DNA from: Gliomastix tumulicola
Taxonomy: Eukaryota > Ascomycota > Sordariomycetes > Hypocreales > Bionectriaceae
Direction of reading: 5' to 3'
NCBI GenBank assembly: GCA_001599755.1
Contig: BCHX01000008.1
Coordinates: forward strand, 806,001-870,000
Length of the DNA: 64,000 nucleotides
Each line of letters starts with the position of its first letter. Position 1 is the stretch's first letter. Below the pieces are notes generated by a model that was not told the origin of the DNA, made no database searches, and saw only the letters and a list, made by a program, of their open reading frames with translations. This document shows positions 58,801 to 64,000 of this stretch, in pieces. The position numbers and the translations under genes were made by a program.

Positions 58801-60177
58801 TACTTTAGAAGTTTATTAAAGTCTTACTATTTAAAGTTAACTTTAAATAAAAATTAATATAATAAAAGTAACTTAAGGAAAAGCTACTTATAAATATAAC
58901 TATCCTTATAGTATAAGAACTACTTAACTTATATAATAAAATAAGAAAATAACTTAAATTTATATAAGAATATATAGTAAAATACTATAATTAGGAAAGA
59001 TTAAAGGGACTAATCTTTAAAGAAGGAGAAATAATCTACCTACTTTAATAAAGAATTATAATAATATAATTAAGTAATAAATTAAATTATAAAAAACTTA
59101 AATTATTTAAAATTAAAAAGAAAATTTTAATATTTAACTATTAATTTTTATTACTTATAAATATATAAATATACCTTATTTTTTATATTTTACTCTTAGA
59201 ATTAATACTAAAGGGTATTTAAATTAATAAACTATACCTATATATTAAAGTATATAATAAAGTATTTAAAGTAAAAGTAATTTTAATAAATAAAAAATTA
59301 ATAATAAAGATAAATATAAAATTAAATAAAAAGAATATAAAAATAAATATAATATCTAAGAGCTAGTTAAAAATCTAAAGAGTATATAATACCTACTAAT
59401 AATATACTACTAAAATTACCTTAAGTAATATTACTTAATAACTTAGCTAGTAAAATATTATTAAAGGAAATAGTTAATTAATTAATTACCTCTATAAAGT
59501 AAGTCTACTATATTTAAGCTAGAGCCTCTTACTCTTACTATTATACTTACTCTAGCTCCTCCTTTTAGGCCTTTTCTTTTACCTTTTTCTACTTCTTCTC
59601 TTTTAACTCCTCTATTAATAAGAGGTCTTAGTGGATTATTTTAATACCCTTACTCTTTAGTATCTACTATATTTTATATAGGTAATTAATATATATTAAA
59701 GACTTATTTAACTAATATTAATACTCCTTTATTAATACCTTAGCCTTAGCCTCCTTCTCCTTTAAATACTTTAGCTTTAAGTTAATATATTAAACTATAA
59801 AGTAAAGTTAATAAAGAGAATATATTATATAGAATAAAGTAAAATATATAGGAGAATATTACTATATATAAGTAGTTATATAATTAACTAGCTAAAAAAT
59901 ACCTATTATAATAGTTAATACTATTTACTATAAAATACTAACTAGATATATTAAAATAATAAGAGTATAGTATAAACTTAAAACTAAATAAATAAATATA
60001 TTTAAACTTTATTATATAATACTTCTTATTATTATAGGATTTTTTAGTTTTTTTAATTTAACCTAATATTATATTATTAAGAGTATTATTAGAGGGAAGT
60101 TATAGGTATAAGAAAGGAATAAAGGTATATATAGTTTTATAAGTCTTAAGATAAAGACCTTAAGAGAGGGGAGATTA

Positions 60178-60665
60178 TATTATAACTTAACCTCTAGTTA
60201 TTATAATAGGCTATACTATATAGGGGCTTATGTGTAAAAATACTTTAAGTAACTAAAGTATACCTATAGTTTAACTTACCCTAGACCTATTTAAAATATT
60301 TAAGTAAATACCTTAAATAATTATAGGTTATTCACCTAGTTTAGGTAAACCTAGTAAATAATAAACTTATAATATTTAAGTGAATACTAGTAAATACCCT
60401 AGTATATATATATAGTTATTACCTAGTAGATTAAATAGCTTACTAGCTATTAATAAAGTACTTTACTTAGGAGTATCCTTTATTAATAAGTATTTAAGTC
60501 TAGAGAGTCCTCTACTATATTAATCTTAGTATTATTAATATTTATACTTACTTATTATAACTATTAACTTACTTAGTTAAGGCACCCTAGAGTTCTAAGA
60601 ATATAAAACTTATTTAAACCCTAATTTAATTACCTTATACTAGATGGATTACCCTATTTATTATA
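60178..60665 (+). repeat. 3' LTR of the complete gypsy element
   Basis: 488 bp, same length as the 5' LTR, starts TATTATAACTTAACC, preceded by a polypurine tract. It differs from the 5' LTR mainly by C/T and G/A. Confidence 0.85.
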
Positions 60666-60670
60666 TTAAG

Positions 60671-61252
60671 GCTTAATCTTTTACCTAAGTAGTATAATAG
60701 GATATGCCCCTGCTATTATATAGTGGGTCACTAGTAATTTCAAGCTAGGCAATATAGTGTAAATATATTAATTTTAGTGAGACTTTCGCTATTTTTACTA
60801 TATAAATATATAGTAATATTTAAGCACTTAAATAAGATTAGAAAATTATAATAATATACTTAATAGATAAAGTATATAAGTTAGTCTTAATATAAGGAGT
60901 AAGAAGCCGTAAAAGAATTATCCTAATTTATTACAGCGCCTTAAAAAGCTGGAATTTTAGCGCGCACTATGGGCTGGCTCGGAATTACTGCTGACCTACT
61001 ATATGAACCCCAGGCTAGCTGGATTCGTAACACTATGCCCCTCGGTGTCCTGACCTCTAAAAGCGGCGGCACATGCCCCTAGATCTAGCGGTCTTAACAC
61101 TAACTTCTCGACTTAGTTAGTAAAGAGGGACAGCAAAACGAGAGATTAATCTAGATGCGAAGCTTCTAACTTCGCCATCTACGAAATAATAGTCTCTTTG
61201 CCATGGACCATCGTAGAACAACATCACTACGCTTCTTTAATCACACTAACAG
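60671..61252. other. Mosaic with a GC-containing island
   Basis: AT-rich at first, then from about 60,940 to 61,250 of near-normal composition (gcgcgcactatgggctggctcgg..., agcggcggcacatgcccc...). No open frame or RNA structure recognised. It is probably a fragment of a younger, less mutated repeat. Confidence 0.5.
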
Positions 61253-61726
61253 TGTGAAGCGGGCACGCCCGACTCGATGAACAACGCTGTTGTTAGACTT
61301 GGAAGAATTTAGTGCTTCCGGGCCTGGGCCCGGAAGAACCCAAGAGCCGGACGGCTCTCGTAGACCTATATAAAACACTCTATAATATCTCAAGATCTAG
61401 CTATAATAATAATATACTCTTTTAACTATATATTAATTATTAAAATCTCTTTATTATTATTAAGACCTTATTCTTATAAGCCCTTTACTAGCTAAGATAT
61501 TATTATATCTTTTTTAAGTATTTTTTTACTTTATCTTTATTAATTTTTTTACTTATTTTTAGAGATATAACCTTAAGATTTTATATACTACTAAATCTAA
61601 TCTTTCTCTATTTATATACTAAATTTTATCTAAAATAAACCTATTTTAGTAAAGTTAAGCTATAGTGTATTTTATTAAGATAGATGGAATCGCCTGGGCA
61701 CAGTGGACTAATATTCCCCCTTCTCA
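61253..61726. mobile_element. Solo LTR (family F), little mutated
   Basis: It starts TGTGAAGCGGGCACGCCC and ends CCCCCTTCTCA. The bases AACAG stand before it (61248-61252) and again at its end (61726-61730), giving a 4-5 bp target duplication. It keeps GC-rich parts that the copy at 51,425 has lost, so it is younger or has escaped RIP. It contains a TATATAAAAC motif near 61,367. Confidence 0.82.
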
Positions 61727-61879
61727 ACAGGCCTAAATAAGCAGTTATTAAATGCATTCATGGCTTATACGTGGTAACCCAGCGCGTGCGCATGATTACC
61801 CCTCCACATAAGACAGCGTAAGTAGATCTACCACGGGAAGGAGTTACTAAGACTTCCTATTTATTTAGAAATATATTAA
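61727..61879. other. Short GC-containing interval between two LTRs
   Basis: About 150 bases of mixed composition (aacccagcgcgtgcgcatgat...). Nothing recognised. Confidence 0.45.
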
Positions 61880-62296
61880 TGTGACGATCGGGCTTCTAAC
61901 AGCTATAGGGTAGGTGAAAGAAGAGTGGGTTTCCAAATAAGCAGGGCTTATTCACAGGATTAGCAGGGTGTCTATACTAAATAGTATAGTTATAGTTTAG
62001 GTGTAAGACTTAGATATTAAAAGGTAAGTAAAGTAAGTATTATAGTAAATAACCTTATTAATAGCTAAGGTTATTCTATATATATTAACTAGGTAATAAC
62101 TATAGTATATATATATAGTATAGCTTATAGTTATAGTAAGCTATAGTCTTATAGAGATTATAATCTATAAATTACTAAGGTGGGATTACTATTAGGTATA
62201 ATCTAATATAGGTAATTTATTATAATTAGAGGAAAAAGTGGGGTATATGTAATAAGTGTAGCCTCTCTTAGAGTAGCTAAGTATTAGGTTATAATA
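61880..62296 (-). repeat. 3' LTR of a minus-strand gypsy element (family E)
   Basis: 417 bp from TGTGACGATCGGGC (plus strand) to GGTTATAATA. Read on the minus strand it is preceded by a purine tract (complement of cctccccctcctaagg, 62301-62316), so it is the 3' LTR of an element whose body lies to the right. Confidence 0.7.
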
Positions 62297-64000
62297 TAAT
62301 CCTCCCCCTCCTAAGGTTTCATTTTAAAACCTTAGTAATTTATAAGTTCCTTTTTCCTCCTTCCCTCCCTTATAGCTAACTATTATATTAGGTTATATCT
62401 CTAAGTGTTATATACTCTCCTCTAAGACTTTTACCTATCTCCTTCTTACTAAGTAGATTTTCACTAAAGGTATTAAAGTAATACCCTACTAGTATTATTT
62501 TCACCACTAGAAGATATATAAAATATTACTAGGCTTATTATAATACACTAAATATATTTATTGTGGTTAATCTTATAGTAGTACTTCTATTATAGCATCT
62601 TATATATATCCCCCTTCTCTCTTTATTATTCTTTTACTAACCCCTCCTCTAGTCTCCTACTCTTTATTATAGGGTTAGTATATTAATATTAATCTTTCTA
62701 AAGTGGAAGTAGAGCTATAGGAGGCCTTATCCTAAATCTCTTAGCTATACTAGTAGTAGGAGTTCTTATAGAAGTAGTCTATTAAATTATTTACTTAGGG
62801 TATAAGGGATTTAGATAAAGAGGATAATATTACTACTTAGGAGGAATCTATTTTAATAGAGCAGTAGGTGGTTAGCAAGGTGTAGTCCCTTGATGCTTTT
62901 AGCCTAGTAGACTAGTCTACTATTAACTTATCTAGTTTTAATATTAGTGAAACTATTATAGAAGGCGCTAGGCCTTCTTTAGGTACCTAGTGGGTTTCTA
63001 TTAGTTATTTTTATTACTATATCCTTTCTATTTAACTAAGTATTTAATTTCTCTATTAATTTATTTTTTATTAAGGATAGCTTTAACCTTATACTCTTCC
63101 TTATAAACTTTAATTTTAAGTTATAGTGTGATAATAATGGTGTCCTTAGGGGCTAGTTCTAGAAGTGAAATATAAAAAATAGAATATATATATATTTCTT
63201 TTAGTAATAAGAGTTTATAGTTAAATATTAAAATTTTCTTTTTAATTTAAAATAGTCTAAGTTTTTTATAATCTAGTTTATTACTTAGTTATATTATCTC
63301 TATTCCTCTATGTAGTAGGTAGACCATATCTCCCTTCTTAAGGTTTAGTCCCTTAAGCCTATTCTAGTTATAGTACTTAGATATTTATTCCTAGATAAAC
63401 TCTAGTTATCTCCTTATTTTTTTATAAAATGCTTATAATTATTCTATAGTAAGGATTACTTTTTCTATAAGTAGTCCTTTTTATAGTATTTTATTAATTT
63501 TAGGCTTAAATCTATAATTAGTGTAGAATAATAATATTTATATTAACTCCTAGTATATTAAGTTATAGGTAAATTAGGCTTATAATAATATCTCCGCCTA
63601 ATTATTTTAGTTATAATTAATATAGTATCTTAAATACTACTTAAGTGTCTAATTAAGTTATTCTATTTATTTATCTATTTATAGGTGTTATACTATACTT
63701 AATTTATAGTTAATACTAAGTTATATTATAAGTACTTGCTAAAACTTAAAGGCAAATATTATTTCTTTATCTAAGATAATTTTATTAGGTAGTCTATAGT
63801 TAGCTACTATAACTTATAGGAAATAGTATATAAGTGTAGCTATATTACTTGATTCTCTATATAGGATAAAGTATTTATACTTAGTTAGTTTATTAGTGAC
63901 TATTAATATACTATTATAAATTTCTTCTAATCTAGGTTCTTTAAATCCTAGTAGCTTGGTAATATAGTTAAATATAATTAATCCCTATAGTTATGTAGGC
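62297..64000 (-). mobile_element. Minus-strand Ty3/gypsy interior (integrase end), running off the window
   Basis: The reverse complement of 63,560-63,960 reads as a gypsy integrase core with RIP-type stops: LPNKIILDKEIIF, then INYKLSIV and a degraded YHPQTDGQTE motif (complement of 63,661-63,690), followed by a WAEFTYN-like block. The remainder toward 62,297 is the C-terminal tail and 3' flank. It is less AT-biased than the neighbouring block. The reverse transcriptase would lie beyond the window edge. Confidence 0.7.

Larger units (their letters stand above)
52753..60665 (+). mobile_element. Complete but RIP-inactivated Ty3/gypsy retrotransposon (7.9 kb)
   Basis: Two direct LTRs of exactly 488 bp (52753-53240, 60178-60665) enclose a 6.9-kb interior. 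Flanking 5-mers TTAAA (52748-52752) and TTAAG (60666-60670) are a target duplication with one transition. A polypurine tract AAGAGAGGGGAGA sits just before the 3' LTR. The order gag, protease, reverse transcriptase (about 56.55-57.0 kb), RNase H, integrase (about 58.15-58.76 kb) is that of Ty3/gypsy, with integrase after reverse transcriptase. Stops replace Trp, Gln and Arg codons throughout, so the element is dead. Confidence 0.9.
41861..64000. other. AT-rich, RIP-degraded transposon block
   Basis: From about 41,860 the sequence becomes overwhelmingly A and T, with TA the dominant dinucleotide and no long open frames on either strand. Related copies differ mainly by C/T and G/A exchanges: the LTR end TG reads TA in the second copy, and the reverse transcriptase motif YLDD reads YLDN. 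This is the expected outcome of repeat-induced point mutation acting on repeated DNA, giving an AT isochore next to genes. The entries below resolve individual elements within it. Confidence 0.93.

Noticed and set aside
61253..61726. A complete retrotransposon between the F LTR at 51,425 and the one at 61,253
   Set aside because: Each copy has its own target duplication, so they are independent solo LTRs and not the two ends of one element.
41861..64000. Mitochondrial or centromeric origin of the AT-rich block
   Set aside because: It contains recognisable gypsy reverse transcriptase and integrase relics, LTRs with target duplications and transition-type decay, which RIP-mutated transposons explain. 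A centromere cannot be formally excluded, but no array or other centromere evidence is seen.

Overview
The window comes from a filamentous ascomycete, most likely a Sordariomycete. Genes have short (55-115 bp) GT-AG introns, the coding DNA is GC-rich, and characteristic fungal families are present: a HET-domain protein, Zn2Cys6 regulators, RTA1, a fungal NLR and a Kex2-processed repeat precursor. It also has a sharply bounded AT-rich block of the kind made by repeat-induced point mutation (RIP). I assigned the organism from these features only, not from a match.

Positions 1-41,060 are a gene-bearing compartment. In order it holds: a secreted repeat precursor with two peptide families (190-777, +); a HET-domain protein (1727-3925, +); a 4.2-kb gene-free stretch with an assembly gap, leading into a sugar transporter (8141-9907, +); a ferric reductase (10516-13137, +, seven exons) with a 19-bp near-palindrome that fits two iron-repressor GATA sites; an RTA1-family membrane protein (14250-15221, +); a Zn2Cys6 regulator (15791-17217, -); an MDR-type reductase (18167-19195, +); a paraoxonase-like lactonase (19671-21130, +); a second Zn2Cys6 regulator (22535-24336, +); a small secreted four-cysteine protein (24985-25467, +); a HAD hydrolase (25800-26534, +); and an NTF2-like protein (26863-27378, -).

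From 28 to 41 kb the content changes to signal-transducing and self/non-self type proteins: an AAA+ ATPase (28048-31017, -), a divergently transcribed DUF7708-type protein (31716-33392, +), a 1617-residue NACHT/STAND NLR with a C-terminal zinc finger (33750-38603, -), and an unrecognised coiled-coil protein with an in-frame TAG (39507-41055, +). These sit directly against the heterochromatin-like block.

From about 41,860 to the end the DNA is extremely AT-rich, dominated by TA, with no intact genes. It is a nest of degraded transposons: a foldback element (42560-43206); two tandem 5' portions of Ty3/gypsy elements (43211-49278); a TIR element with TA target duplication (49520-52479) inside an LTR, itself holding a solo LTR with target duplication (51425-51899); a complete 7.9-kb gypsy element with 488-bp LTRs (52753-60665) whose reverse transcriptase is still readable through RIP-type stops; a younger solo LTR (61253-61726); and the 3' end of a minus-strand gypsy element (61880-64000). 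A few GC-rich islands mark younger or less mutated insertions.
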